Part shown: positions 1-10,678 of the stretch, one piece after another | Position numbering within the stretch: position 1 is the first letter of the stretch | How the letters are laid out: every line of letters starts with the position of its first letter | DNA from: Tubiluchus corallicola | Lineage: Eukaryota > Priapulida > Priapulimorpha > Priapulimorphida > Tubiluchidae | Length of the DNA stretch: 23,500 nt | Direction of reading: 5' to 3' | Assembly (NCBI GenBank): GCA_030141605.1 | Contig: JAQGDQ010000154.1 | Span: 460,001 to 483,500 of the forward strand | Translations under genes and position numbers: made by a program | Notes under the pieces: model-generated | The model's input: the letters and a program-made list of their open reading frames with translations, nothing else | Databases searched by the model: none | Told to the model about the DNA's origin: nothing

Positions 1-420
1 ATAAACGGTAGGCTCTTTGAGATTAAAACAACTAATTAGCGAACGTCTGCGAGTAATCTAATAGCCAACAAGCATCGTTAGAAATAATTATTTAATGTAA
101 TTACGATTGAAGATAAAGCATGGAGGAAAAAACTCAGCGAAGTCTTCTTAATTACGCTCGAATATGCAACTAATGAGCCGATCGAATTATTCAGAATGAT
201 TTAAGTTCGTATCATTTAATTTTCTCTGTCATTCGTCGGGTTATCTAGCGTGTTTTATAGCAGCAAAACGCCAATTAATAACAAGCGCATTAAATTTGGA
301 AGGTTTATAGTTATTGTGAAGCAAAGCTACCCGCACTGGCTCGGAAATCATTTGTGTAATTAGTTTATTATATAAAATGCCGCAAATCGACCTCTGGGGA
401 AAAATTAATTTGCCTAAGTA
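1..420. promoter_or_regulatory. Candidate cis-regulatory block rich in homeodomain core sites
   Basis: Seen: sequence with little simple repeat and many TAAT/ATTA cores, including TAATTAGC (33-40), CTTAATTACG, CCAATTAATAAC, GTGTAATTAG and AAATTAATTTG. Known: TAATTAGC is the preferred Chx10/Vsx2 site. Inference: it could be an intronic enhancer, possibly autoregulatory. In AT-rich DNA such cores are common, so this rests on density and texture only. Confidence 0.25.
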
Positions 421-465
421 AATTCTAATGGCTGACGGAGAACACTGTGCTATGCATCATTCCTG

Positions 466-526
466 TGTGGGTAAACGGGCCAATACATGCTGTGGGTAAA
501 CGGGCCAATACATGCTGTGGATAAAC
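466..526. repeat. Short tandem repeat, 25-bp unit, about 2.4 copies
   Basis: Units at 466-490 and 491-515 are identical (TGTGGGTAAACGGGCC followed by AATACATGC). A partial third copy (TGTGGATAAAC) ends at 526. It is not coding. Confidence 0.9.
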
Positions 527-1427
527 ACTGTATAGTGACTGGAATTCCTTAAAAATTGTAAAATTTTGTGCAATTCCTTGTCACGGCCATATACGCGTAC
601 ACGGTTAGCTAACTGGCCGATATACGCCATTCGTCAGTATAAGATTTTCAACGGTATAGAAGCCATCGGATACTATGCTTTATATACAAGGTCATTCTAT
701 GTAGGCTAAGTTTTTGCCTACTTCATTCAGGTACCGAATTTTCTATTGAACGGATGTCTATCTAGCACAGCATGCATGTGTTTTATAATTCTGTTTCAAA
801 TTTCGTGAAAACGTTTTTACGGTTAAACACTTCGATGATTATGTTTAGTAAAACAATCGAGTCCAATAGGAGAATTGCCCCAACATGAACCCACCCAAAC
901 GCTTGGTGAAGAAATGAGCAGAAGTGATTACCCTGACATGTTAGTAAATTACGAGCTCTGTCTGTTTAGTGTTTCTTGTTTAGTTGTTCACACTCACGAA
1001 GAACATGTGACTCGAGCTTTAGATTTGAGACAATGACGTTAAGTCACCCTAGATCAATTATAATATTGATTATAATATTAATAACCGCCACCCGGGGGTG
1101 GTTTGGGCCTGCAGGTAAGGAGGCGGAGTAGCCTAATGATTTCCACAGAACCACAATTAAACAAAGCTCAATTAGATCATGCTGACTATTTAACTGGTAA
1201 GAGATTCGACTACTACAAGACCTAAACTAACTACGACAAGATTTTAAACAAATTAAAGAAAAACAGAACAAAAAATAAAGTGGATAGACTGATACCTAAC
1301 TTGCCATATAGCGGGTAGTAGGAGAGCTCTAAGTCTGATGGAAGAAACACAAGAACAAGAACCACCAACTCTGCACAACCCGATTACCACTGTAGCACCA
1401 AAAGAATGACATGTGAACGGACTTTTG

Positions 1428-1663
1428 TATAAAAATTAGCAAGCCTGCAGCATTCAGCTTTACAGACAGAAACGCCAGCGTGGAATCGTCAAATTATGGC
1501 AAACATTGTGTTTTATACAGGTACATTTACATTACTGGGCTCCTCAATCATACCCATTACTAACATTAGGGGGTTGGTCAAAATCTGCCTTCGTAACAAT
1601 ATATTAATTTTACATCCACAAACCGTCACATTTTTCAATACAATCACTAGTGAATATAGTTAA
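1428..1663 (+). other. Short ORF with TATA/Inr-like promoter inside the Vsx intron
   Basis: Seen: TATAAAAA at 1428-1435, then an initiator-like TTCAGCTT with its A at 1456 (28 bp downstream of the TATA start), then an ATG at 1496. The ATG opens 55 codons to TAA at 1661-1663. The peptide starts MANIVFYTGTFTLLGSSIIP and is moderately hydrophobic at its N-terminus. I recognise no family. A possible splice donor (ACAG/GTACAT) lies inside the ORF at about 1519. It may be chance in AT-rich DNA, and no evidence of translation is visible. Confidence 0.2.
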
Positions 1664-1705
1664 CATTTATTGCTGGTTATTTGCCATTCGAGAAATGAAC
1701 GACAC

Positions 1706-2548
1706 TTCAAACTAGCAAGTTTTCTCTTCAAGTAACTCGCAAGCCAAGTAACTCGCAAGCATGTTCAGGCTAGAGAGCAAAAACTTCTTGCTAGTTACTC
1801 GCTGACAGTAAGCACGAGCTGACACTCATTTCTCTATTCACTGCGAGAAGTGTTGAGAGTAACTTGCCGAAGCGTTCACACTAGACAGTAACTGAGAGAA
1901 AGCACGAGTTGACACTCATTTCTGTATTCACTGCGAGGAGTGTTGAGAGTAACTTGCCGAAGCGTTCACACTAGACAGTAACTGATAGAAAGCACGAGTT
2001 GACACTCATTTCTCTATTCACTGCGAGGAGTGTTGAGAGTAACTTGCCGAAGCGTTCACACTAGACAGTAACTGACAGTAAGTACGAGCTGACACTCATT
2101 TCTCTATTCACTGCGAGAAGTGTTGAGAGTAACTTGCCGAGGCGTTCACACTAGACAGTAACTGACAGTAAGTACGAGCTGACACTCATTTCTCTATTCA
2201 CTGCGAGAAGTGCTGAGAGTAACTTGCCGAGGCGTTCACACTAGACAGTAACTGACAGTAAGTACGAGCTGACACTCATTTCTCTATTCACTGCGAGCAG
2301 TGTTGAGAGTAACTTGCCGAAGCGTTCACACTAGACAGTAACTGACAGTAAGTACGAGCTGACACTCATTTCTCTATTCACTGCGAGCAGTGTTGAGAGT
2401 AACTTGCCGAAGCGTTCCCGCTAGACAGTAGTAACTCGCAGCAAATCAACTTGCAGCAACTGTCGGAGAGTTTACAATAACTTTACAAAAACCGAAAAAC
2501 AGTTCACACTTGTGAGAAACTCGTGACGGAAGACTCGCTAGTCTGAAC
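1706..2548. mobile_element. Non-autonomous element with inverted ends and an internal 90-bp tandem array
   Basis: Seen: the left end TTCAAACTAGCAAGTTTTC (1706-1724) matches the reverse complement of the right end (TTCAGACTAGCGAGTCTTC, read down from 2548) at 16 of 19 positions. Between them are a duplicated 16-mer (CAAGTAACTCGCAAGC, about 1731-1762) and seven 90-bp units. All frames of the unit contain stops, so it is noncoding. Known: MITE-like or Helentron-like elements of marine invertebrates often carry central tandem repeats. I could not define target-site duplications, so the exact ends and superfamily are open. Confidence 0.6.
1811..2430. repeat. Minisatellite of seven 90-bp units
   Basis: Units start at 1811, 1901, 1991, 2081, 2171, 2261 and 2351, with an exact 90-bp period; the last is truncated near 2430. 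Each carries GACACTCATTTCTCTATTC, then GAGAGTAACTTGCCG, then GCGTTCACACTAGACAGTAAC. Diagnostic variants are shared by neighbours: GAGGAG in units 2-3, CCGAGGCG in units 4-5 and GAGCAG in units 6-7. Each unit repeats a motif like the element's end (TTCANNCTAGNNAG). Confidence 0.97.
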
Positions 2549-3235
2549 GCATAGTAAGTTTAACGTGTATTCGTCATTCATTGTTCACGATCGAAAAACA
2601 AGCAACAGTTTGAATTTTAATTGTCATTTTTAAATTAACTATTTCACACCGTTAAAAACGAACCAAAATCTATTTCGTGATTTTAATAAATGTACAGAAA
2701 AATGTTGATTCATAGTAGCCACGAGATTGGCAAAATAACTAAGCAGGCGTTTTTAATTCGGCAATTCAGCAGCTAAAAACATATATAGGCCTAAGTAAGA
2801 AACTAATGAGTTGTATTTAGGAGAAGGATTATGAATTCAGCAGCTTAGACTTTGCTTTTAATGATGAAGGGGGAACTAATATAAATACTAATATATTGTT
2901 TATATTAGTATATGCATCACCATTTCGCATATATTCACATTTTAATTTACATTTATGTAATACTGAACAACAATCGACTAAAACTCGTTGTTTCATAAAC
3001 AAACAACAACATTCCTAAGTGTGTTTATGAGTAGACACAATTTACAAGTACTTTCACTCCCGTCACAGGTACGTTTTTTTCTCGTACAATCAACCAGATC
3101 TTGTGGAAACCACGTCAGACAGCAAGCTTTCTTGCTCGAGAGCCTAGCCAAGTCAAGACCGTTAACATTGATATTTAATGCATTTCTTGATACTAAATGT
3201 AAATGATTGTGCTAACCGGTTTCGGTGATGGTAGT

Positions 3236-3440
3236 AGTCATGATGATGATGACGATGATGATGATGATGACGTCGACGACGACGACGACGATGATGATGA
3301 TGACGATGATGATGATGACGTCGACGACGACGACGACGATGATGATGATGACGACGATGATGATGATGATGACGTCGACGACGACGACGACGATGATGAT
3401 GATGACGATGATGATGATGATCACGATGATGATGACGAAT
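3236..3440. repeat. GAT/GAC trinucleotide tract with higher-order units
   Basis: An imperfect (GAT)n/(GAC)n tract contains three copies of a block beginning GACGTCGACGACGACGACG at 3269, 3317 and 3371 (spacing 48 and 54 bp, both multiples of three). It can be read as poly-Asp with single Val residues, or as poly-Met/Thr in another frame. There is no codon context, domain or start signal, so I treat it as a microsatellite and not a gene. Confidence 0.9.
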
Positions 3441-3553
3441 GAGGATGATAACACGACGATAATGACAGTGATGGTGATAGTGATGATGATGATGATGGCT
3501 ATCATGATCATGAATGAGGATGATAACACGACGATAATGACAGTGATGGTGAT
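3438..3553. repeat. Pair of identical 41-bp direct repeats
   Basis: The segment at 3438-3478 (AATGAGGATGATAACACGAC onward) recurs at 3513-3553 without change, 75 bp apart, at the edge of the GAT tract. This indicates a recent local duplication. Confidence 0.9.
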
Positions 3554-4200
3554 GACGTTGGCGCCCCTATGTTGTTACTGATGACGGCAGCTGTTGTAGT
3601 GTGCAGTTAAATATTATTAAACGGCTTATAGCTTTCTCACTATCTTAGTAATTACTTAAGTAACTGAATGTCACTAACATCTTTTACAGTGATATAAGAA
3701 TGGAGGTTTAAATAATTACAGCGTGATAAGCTGGTACATTACCGAGTTAATTTTTAAAACCCGGGTTTTTAATTAACGCCTAACTAACAATTGGTGAGAA
3801 AGTTATAACACGTCAATGGTGTGATCACGTCAATAACTCTATCCGCGTTTTACCTTTATTGTGGAAATGATAATGAATTATGTGCGCAGAAACCCGGGGC
3901 TGTAAAACACAAATGCGTCGTATTAAGCTGATAACAATCACAACACAGGTACATTAGCGTTATTAGTTCTACTGTGTACAAGATTAACACAGGATTTCAA
4001 TAAACAAACGCAAAACACCAGCTATAATAAGACTGCGGCTAAATTAAATTGATCATAGTACTCGTTTGTATGTTTAGCTATATAAGCTCATGAAGGTGTT
4101 ATTTTATACAATTCGGTGGTTTACAAGCCTGAAACCGTAATTCAGTATTCAACGTCAGGGCCTGTCTCATTTCTATGTAGTTTGTGATCGAATTAAGCAA
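3554..4200. other. Intronic stretch without a gene; complex sequence, possible regulatory block
   Basis: No ORF is supported. The sequence is non-repetitive, with several homeodomain-like cores (TTTTTAATTAACGCC, AATAATTACAG) and a direct repeat of CACGTCAA flanking TGGTGTGAT (about 3810-3835). It is possibly a conserved noncoding element, but only comparison between species could show that. Confidence 0.2.
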
Positions 4201-4204
4201 GTAA

Positions 4205-4490
4205 ATAAATTAATCAATATCCTTCAATAAATGAAGGATTAAATGAACGAACGAATGAAGGCATAAATGAATGAACAAATGAACGAATGAATGAATGAAC
4301 GAATGAAAGAAAGAAAGAAAGAAAGAAAGAATGAATATTTGAACGAATTAATGAAAAATGGATGAATAAATGAATAAATAAACGAATGAAAGAATGAATG
4401 AATTAATGATGAATGAATGAATGAACGAATGAAAGAATAAATGAGTGAATGAATTAATTAATGAATGAATTTATAAATAAATAAATAAAA
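4205..4490. repeat. Degenerate (GAAT)n / (AAAT)n microsatellite
   Basis: A long run of GAAT, GAAC, GAAA and AAAT tetramers includes a pure (GAAA) patch near 4307-4330. It is simple-sequence DNA with no coding meaning. Confidence 0.92.
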
Positions 4491-5543
4491 CAACTTTATT
4501 CCTTTTTTTATTTTCCGAACTCAGCTGTTTTCAGGTTTATTTTATATAACCTATTATGCACAAGTTCAGCACTAGCTCTTGGCTTTTACTATATTATTTG
4601 GTAGATGCATGACTGTATATTCTTCTGATACACATTTGTAGTAAACAAAAAAATAAAATTCTAGCTCACAATTTGTTATTTTTCTGTCACATCTAATTTT
4701 TGCATGCGTCGTCTAAATTCACACATAAATTTCTTCTACTGATACATCTACTATGATAGGCCTACTATGATAAGAACAAAGTTAATTGCCTTAAAAGCTA
4801 CGTAATATAAGGCCTTATAGTATACAGTACAGTATAAGCCTTGCATTTACGCCATCAACTACAGATTTGCCTGTAATTTGTAATTAAAGCTTAGCAGTTG
4901 TATGTTTGTTATTCCATAGAAAGCGCGATAGTTATTTTTCTAGTGAAGAAAACTGTAAAAACGTAAAATTATAGTGTTTTTTTATTAATTTCAATAGTGC
5001 AGAAATTAAGCATATAATTAATATAATGTAATGCTATCGTAAATGTGTTAGTATATCCATAAATTTTATTTATTTAATTTCTTTATTTATTTCCTCGGTT
5101 TTTAGTATAAATTATAGTTATGTGTTTTAGTCAGATCCCATCATGTACAAGAGCTGATTGAAATTGCTTGAAAGTGTTCCTTTTATAAGAATTTCAATTT
5201 TTTCCACTTTTTTGCGTTATCTTGTATATACCGAATTGCAGCTTAAAGTGAAAATGCATTGCATGTATTGTAACTGTACTATTCAGGCTTTGAAGTGAAC
5301 TATCTACTTGTATATAATTTGAGAGCAGTAGTATGATCAGTGATATTTCTGAATGTTATTAAGATAAATCTGGCAGATACAAACACATTAGTAATTTTGT
5401 ATATCTATGTATAATTTAGTACTATATGTAAATTGATTCTTTGTAGAAGGCAACGATTTTGGCTTAACCATCGTTACTGTAACCTTGCTTTTACTTTCGT
5501 ATAAATTTCTGTACGATAACTTCTGGTTTTTGCAATATATATA

Positions 5544-5546
<3 letters not shown>

Positions 5547-5613
<67 letters not shown>

Positions 5614-5626
5614 TGTGTGTGTGTGT
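5547..5626. repeat. (GT)n microsatellite with a GTGC core
   Basis: About 80 bp of alternating GT, interrupted by CGTG repeats at about 5595-5614. Alternating purine-pyrimidine sequence of this kind can adopt Z-DNA. It is preceded by (AT)n. Confidence 0.97.
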
Positions 5627-5756
5627 ATAAAGATATATTTATATAATATCAAGTTAAGATATTAAAATTATAAGTACATACAAAAAACAATACTAATTAA
5701 CAATGAAAAAGAGACATATTGAAATTAAATTGATGTTGATTTGAAACCATGAATGA

Positions 5757-5966
5757 AGACAAACAACGCCAGTTCTAAACAATAATAAGTGGTTGACGGA
5801 ACGCTACAATGCTCTTATAGCAGCACAAGAAAATTACTTGAGGTTGTGGAATGATAATAATAGGAACGGACTAAGGGGTTATAGAGTTACACAAGCGGCA
5901 AATTTACATGATACAGCTCATCGGAATCTGTCAGTTCTCGTTTTGGCAGCGAATTGCAGACGTTAA
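5757..5966 (+). pseudogene. ATG-less open segment of unknown origin
   Basis: Seen: 69 sense codons between TGA (5754) and TAA (5964) with a protein-like composition (KWLTERYNALIAAQENY, then LRLWNDNNRNGLRGY). After the stop, the same frame runs on for about 30 more codons to a TAG. It starts shortly after the GT microsatellite. I recognise no family. A decayed transposon ORF is one reading. It has no start codon and no obvious splice sites. Confidence 0.2.
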
Positions 5967-6883
5967 CAAGGCGATGATGAATCAATTAGCGAAATTCAGC
6001 AGCATATCGCCGTTGAATGGCTGCCTCTGTGGACCGAGTAGACACACTCAATGACGATGGATTTGTAGCAAAGATTGCCATCTAGTGCAGGGAAAGTGTC
6101 TTATTTCCCGCACAATAATTGAGCTTAGTACACTAAGCCTGTTCGTTTACTGTAATCAAAAATGTATCAAATTTGTTGACTCACCCCGAGATTTGTGCTC
6201 TATAGTGTAACTTTCGCTTAGATTAGAAAAACAGAATTTTCAAAGATCACAGTATTCAAATTCAGACTGAACTTTCATGTTTTTCTTTATTAGTCAGTTA
6301 AAATTCGTTTGTAAAATCAGGCCGGCGAATAGACGGTGTATTTATTCTCGCTGAACGTAACTTAGTTCTGTTTGTTAGAGTAATGCGCGAGTTATTTAGA
6401 TTTTTTCGAGAGCGTGAAAGGTGCGATACGTTTATAATTCATTTTAACGTTAAGGTGTAGCTTTAAAAACTATTACCAAACACATTACCATAATTTAACT
6501 TAATAAGCGCAATATTCAACAATTTAATTTAATGCGTAAGAGATTACACTATTAATTGTTGCTTGTTAAATAATTAGGCTATATTTCAAACACTTTTGTT
6601 GCAGAACTGTGTGATGTTAGAGTTTGAATAAAAAATTGAAACGAAATTGGCTTCACGCGGGAAAATATGAAAAAACGAAGCTATTGTCTACACTAACGGC
6701 CATTGGGTGATAACTGATGATAATATCTTAATATCTTATATCTTTGATAAGTTAATATTTTAGATCATCAAAAATAAAATCCTTTCTAATCAAATTTAAT
6801 TGAAATAACTTATCAGTCTTTCCTGCACTTCCAAATCTAAAATAACTGCTACTTTATCGGACATTTTTTTTAAATTAATGTTG

Positions 6884-6885
<2 letters not shown>

Positions 6886-6952
<67 letters not shown>
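6886..6952. repeat. (TTA)n microsatellite
   Basis: About 22 uninterrupted TTA units. Confidence 0.98.
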
Positions 6953-7059
6953 CACATTCAGTACAATATAAAGCACACAGTGACATCAAAATTATTACAT
7001 CTACTATATTAAATTGTTATGTTTTATACTTATCGTTATCATAAAAGAATAATTGTACT

Positions 7060-7100
7060 GCAGTGGGCTAGAGAAGCAAAGGCTTGTATAAGCCCACTGT
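7060..7100 (+). repeat. Hairpin-forming inverted repeat
   Basis: GCAGTGGGCT (7060-7069) and AGCCCACTGT (7091-7100) can pair over 10 bp (one G-U pair in RNA) around a 21-nt loop. The position about 100 bp after the TTA tract suggests the tail of an old retroelement, which is not proven. Confidence 0.5.
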
Positions 7101-7619
7101 CATGTGAACCTGATAAAAAATGGATGAGTGAACAAAAAAGAACTGGGAGAAAGGTTAGATCACACAGGAAGGGTAGAAAGATGTGTTAGTGGAAATGGTA
7201 GGAAGAAAGATAATAGATTGCGCTATGTTGACATTAGCTCTAAAGATTTATCAATGATGCCTTATTTTGCATAATCTGTACCAGGATTGTGGTATGACTG
7301 ATGCAGTAGGTGTGGGAAATTAGGAAGTGTTGTACTTGTTGAGAATCATTGCTCTGTATTTCTTTTTAAATTTTTGAATTGGCTGAACAGTTTTTAATTC
7401 ATCATTTATGTCATTCCAAAGTCTAAATAGTCATCCATTGATAATTTACTAATTATCTGTAGACATGTCAATAACCTAATTTTAAATTGCAAGATTATAA
7501 TGATGGGAAAACAGGAGGATCTACAATTATCATTAAATGTTTGAAACCAAAATAAACAAGTGAACTAAAGCTGCATTTGATCGTGAATATAAGATTTGCC
7601 GTTTTTTAATTGCTTAAAC

Positions 7620-7985
7620 CAACTATTAATAACCCCGCAGCGACATCACGCCACATTCTGTCTACACTAATGTAAACTACGTGTAAATGCGCACATGTAA
7701 CCACTATAATACACCCACCCTGTGAGCGTTAATTCCAATTAGGTGTTGTACTAAATGGTGTTGACTTTAAATTGTATGCATTGATTATCCCTATAATCAG
7801 TCCCCGATAGGGTCTTTCTTGCATGAGTTGCGCCAAATGGTCGCTGATTAAGTGCCATTATGTCCAATTTAATATGGATCACCTGCATAGACTTCCAAAT
7901 TCGCCACTAGGGGGATAAGCTCCGGTGTGTAACCGTTGATTCTCGATTCCTCCCGTCGTATGATTCAGTGGAATAACGCTGTCTT
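7620..7985. promoter_or_regulatory. Candidate intronic regulatory block with a CTCF-like core and a paired homeodomain site
   Basis: Seen: CCACTAGGGGGA at 7904-7915 matches the animal CTCF core CCASYAGRKGGC at all but the last position. TAATTCCAATTA (near 7730) is a palindromic homeodomain site with 4-bp spacing. The block is more GC-balanced and complex than its surroundings. Inference: it may be an enhancer or boundary for Vsx. Confidence 0.25.
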
Positions 7986-9123
7986 AAATATGGTATAGAA
8001 AAACACTATTATTGCCATACATAAACTGAATACTTTTGTATCTTTAATTTCGGGTGATGTCATAAAATTTATAGATCTCGTAGGTCTAGATGATTTTTCA
8101 GTGACCTTTAATTGGGTCGTTTTGAGAAAATTTCGACTTGCATAATAGATTTATTTTATCCGTAGATAATTAGACTATAGAATTTTGTGTGTAAAGCAAA
8201 ACTATTAATTAACTATTCATTTTGTTCAGTTTTGATGATGTAAACATCTATACCTCATTTACTAAATGAGAACTTGGTCATGAGAACGCTCTAGAATAGC
8301 AAATCAATCCAGAAAATAGCCACCCTGGAATATCTGGAAACTGCGTCTTATTTTACAGCAGTTGAGCAGATCTAATAGATCTCGTCATCTGCTAAACTTA
8401 AACGTATGCAGTTCGTGTCACCCTGTTGATGGTACTGGAATTAATGGAATGCAATACCAGCTGAGAGCTTCATAACTTATTTGAACACTTTTCTTCTACC
8501 GACAGGAACTGGTATATAAACTGTTGCTGTAGAATTTTGGACTGGCTGCCATTTTTGGGTTTTGTCAATGTATTAAACTGTTAAATCGGTGAAGACAAAA
8601 TAAAATATCTTAGACCTGAATAAGACTCCTGTGGATGTATGAATGGCGATAACGTTGTGTGATTATTTTTAATTACTGAATAATTCAATAAAATGAATGA
8701 CAGTGTCGTTAGTTTTTTTTATCTTCCTGTTGACTGTTTGAATCATTTGGTCCGTTTTGACAACCGTTGTAGGCCTACAGATACTCAAGCAAGTGCAAAA
8801 CGTTGATACATGCATTTAAGAACAGAAAACTGCATAGTGACATTTAATAATCCAAGCTGATTATTGGCTAAGGTAAATGAATGATTAAAAGTTTACGATT
8901 ATGCTTTAAAGAAAAACTTCGACAAACTATAGCGTTAGGTTATATGGCTACGACCTTCATCCTGCATAACTATTGATGATTTAAACATTTCTCTATTCAG
9001 TCTCGATGTCACTACAAAGACTTAACAGCCAACCACATCCCAGAGGTCGCTCTTATTATTATTGTTTAAGATCATACACTTAAGATCTGCGCTAAAAGTT
9101 CTTTAAAACAATTACTTTTTCAG

Positions 9124-9304
9124 GTATGGTTCCAGAATCGGCGAGCGAAATGGCGGAAAACAGAAAAGACGTGGGGACGCAGCACTGTGATGGCAGAATA
9201 CGGTTTATACGGCGCCATGGTGCGACACTCCCTACCTCTACCGGACAGTATCATAAAATCAGCTAAAGATGGCATCGTCAACTCGTGTGCCCCGTGGCTT
9301 TTAG
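9124..9304 (+). CDS. Vsx: Vsx/Chx10-type homeobox gene, penultimate coding exon (end of homeodomain plus CVC domain)
   Basis: Seen: a pyrimidine-rich stretch ending in CAG at 9121-9123 precedes an open frame starting [12 protein letters not shown], which is homeodomain residues 47-58 of the third helix. It continues with [33 protein letters not shown] and SCAPWLL. The exon is 181 bp and ends in phase 1 before GTAAAA. Known: this is the CVC domain, shared only by Vsx1, Vsx2/Chx10 and ceh-10. These are paired-like, Q50-type nuclear repressors and activators of eye and interneuron development. The intron between homeodomain residues 46 and 47 is the classic paired-class position. Inference: the first 46 homeodomain residues and the N-terminus lie upstream of this window, because no matching exon was found in 1-9123. 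The opposite-strand open frame here is a shadow. Confidence 0.96.
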
Positions 9305-10394
9305 GTAAAAATACATGTTGATACAAACAATGCCTTGATGTTCTATTATAGATTCTCTTCGCTTATAGTAGATAATGCTGGCACAGAACTTATCTCTTTC
9401 ATGCATGTATTTTGTGTGCGTATTAGAAGCTTTCTCCACTGACTAAACTAGTTTTTCAAATTTGCTTGGGAACGAAAACCAATCAAGGTACCTTTCCAGC
9501 ACAACGCCAACTTAACCTTCGGAAGAAACCTACTAGCAATGAAAATTTTGTGCTTATGGTAAAACAGACGCTGAAAAATTTGATGCAAATGTTTGTTCAT
9601 ATTTTTGTCTTTGGCTTGACTTTGGAAAGACATTACATGTACTTATAAATAAGCACATGTACAATGTTCATTTATCTTGCCAGTCGACGTTATTAAAAGT
9701 CAACAAAGCAGCGTATAAATATCCTCTGATCGGATTGTTCTTTGTAATGGCTTTTGCGACCTTCTTACCTTAAAAGGTTATAACCACAAAATTGATGTAA
9801 TTCACCGAATTGCGTAATTCCAAAGGCTTTGAAAAGCTTGGCGAAATTCAAAAATAAGTCCATTTAATTTCCAAAGGAATTCTAATAACAATAAGTGGAA
9901 TTATGGCGACTACAAGAGCAGGGCAGCTCCATTGGATGGTTGACTATTGTTTATCGTGTCTTTAAAAAGCTGACCCGTTTATTGTTAAATGACAGCAGAC
10001 TGCCGATACAAAAACTTAAAGTCAGTCCTGTTTTTTTCAGAAGATTAAATTTTGATTCTAATAGTACGATTTTACTCAAATTTCTATGTTTACAGAAAAT
10101 GTTAATCGACTTCCGGCTTAAAATACTTTCTGATATACTATATCTTTTAGCCTATCTTTAAGAGACCTGCTTGCCGGTGGCGTTTGTCATTCCAAATATT
10201 AGTGCTGCAGGCCCACTCTCGGTGGTTGCTGTTAACGTTCACGATATGGCCTACTAGCATTAGTAATGCGCACAATCACCGGTAGATGGTAGCACTCCTT
10301 GCACTAGCAGTCCACACAGTGATCATCTCTCACTGTGTGGCTGATTTACCCTGCATTAACATTTCAGAATCAACAGCTGCGTTTCTTTGTGCAG
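9305..10394 (+). other. Last intron of Vsx
   Basis: It starts GTAAAA and ends TTTGTGCAG. The short ORFs of 60-90 codons on either strand in 9448-10161 match nothing I recognise and look like chance frames. Confidence 0.9.
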
Positions 10395-10678
10395 GCATGC
10401 ACAAGAAGTCCATTGAAGCCGCAGACGTCCTGGACCAAGATGTCAGCGACGAAGAGTGCATGGAGATGGAGCAGCAGCCCAAAGAGAAGGGACCAAACGT
10501 CGAAGGTCCGCCGAGAGACAAGGAAGAGATGCGATCGAATAGTATCGCCATCTTGCGGCAAAAAGCGCAGGAACACAGCGCAAAGCTCAGCGCTGAGGTG
10601 CACGATGGAAGAAGGGTGGAAAACGGTGTTGGTAGTGACATCAGCAGTGACTGTTGCTCGCCAGGTGGTAACGAATAG
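10395..10678 (+). CDS. Vsx: Vsx/Chx10-type homeobox gene, last coding exon (end of CVC, OAR-like tail, stop)
   Basis: Seen: the acceptor TTTCTTTGTGCAG ends at 10394. The split glycine codon (G at 9304 plus GC at 10395-10396) restores the family sequence LLG-MHKKSIEAA across the junction. The exon adds an acidic stretch (DQDVSDEECMEMEQQ), then SIAILRQKAQEHSAKL, which resembles the conserved C-terminal motif of vertebrate VSX2, and ends SPGGNE with TAG at 10676-10678. The frame stays open about 109 bp upstream of the acceptor, giving an apparent ATG start at 10286. That start is intronic read-through and should not be used. Known: the OAR-like motif modulates paired-class activity. The tail after it is short (about 30 residues) and shows no domain I recognise. 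The intron between the two exons is 1090 bp. Confidence 0.95.

Larger units (their letters stand above)
1..9123 (+). other. Vsx intron (long, 3' part in window)
   Basis: This 9.1-kb stretch precedes a paired-class phase-0 acceptor and contains no open frame resembling homeodomain residues 1-46 or the N-terminal repressor motif of Vsx. I read it as a single large intron running off the left edge, although an undetected small exon is possible. It holds the repeats and candidate regulatory blocks listed separately. Between them (527-1427, 2549-3235, 4491-5546, 6110-6885, 8000-9100) I see only AT-rich unique-looking sequence with no gene. Confidence 0.6.

Noticed and set aside
912-1036. Short frame with SDYPDM that recalls homeodomain YPD
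   Set aside because: The surrounding residues do not fit helix 1-2 of any homeodomain, and the frame ends at a stop without a splice context.
1087-1120. GC-rich CCACCCGGGGGTGG palindrome followed by CAGGTAAGG donor-like sequence
   Set aside because: No open frame ends at the donor and no acceptor is convincing; too weak to call an exon.
3203-3442. ORF encoding a poly-aspartate protein
   Set aside because: It is entirely produced by a GAT/GAC microsatellite; other frames of the same tract are also open.
9448-9648. Overlapping 60-codon ORFs on both strands in the last Vsx intron
   Set aside because: No family similarity and no conserved splice sites; chance frames.
10286-10394. ATG start giving a 130-residue single-exon protein
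   Set aside because: The frame crosses the intron acceptor. Splicing at 10394/10395 restores the conserved Vsx sequence, so the upstream part is intron.
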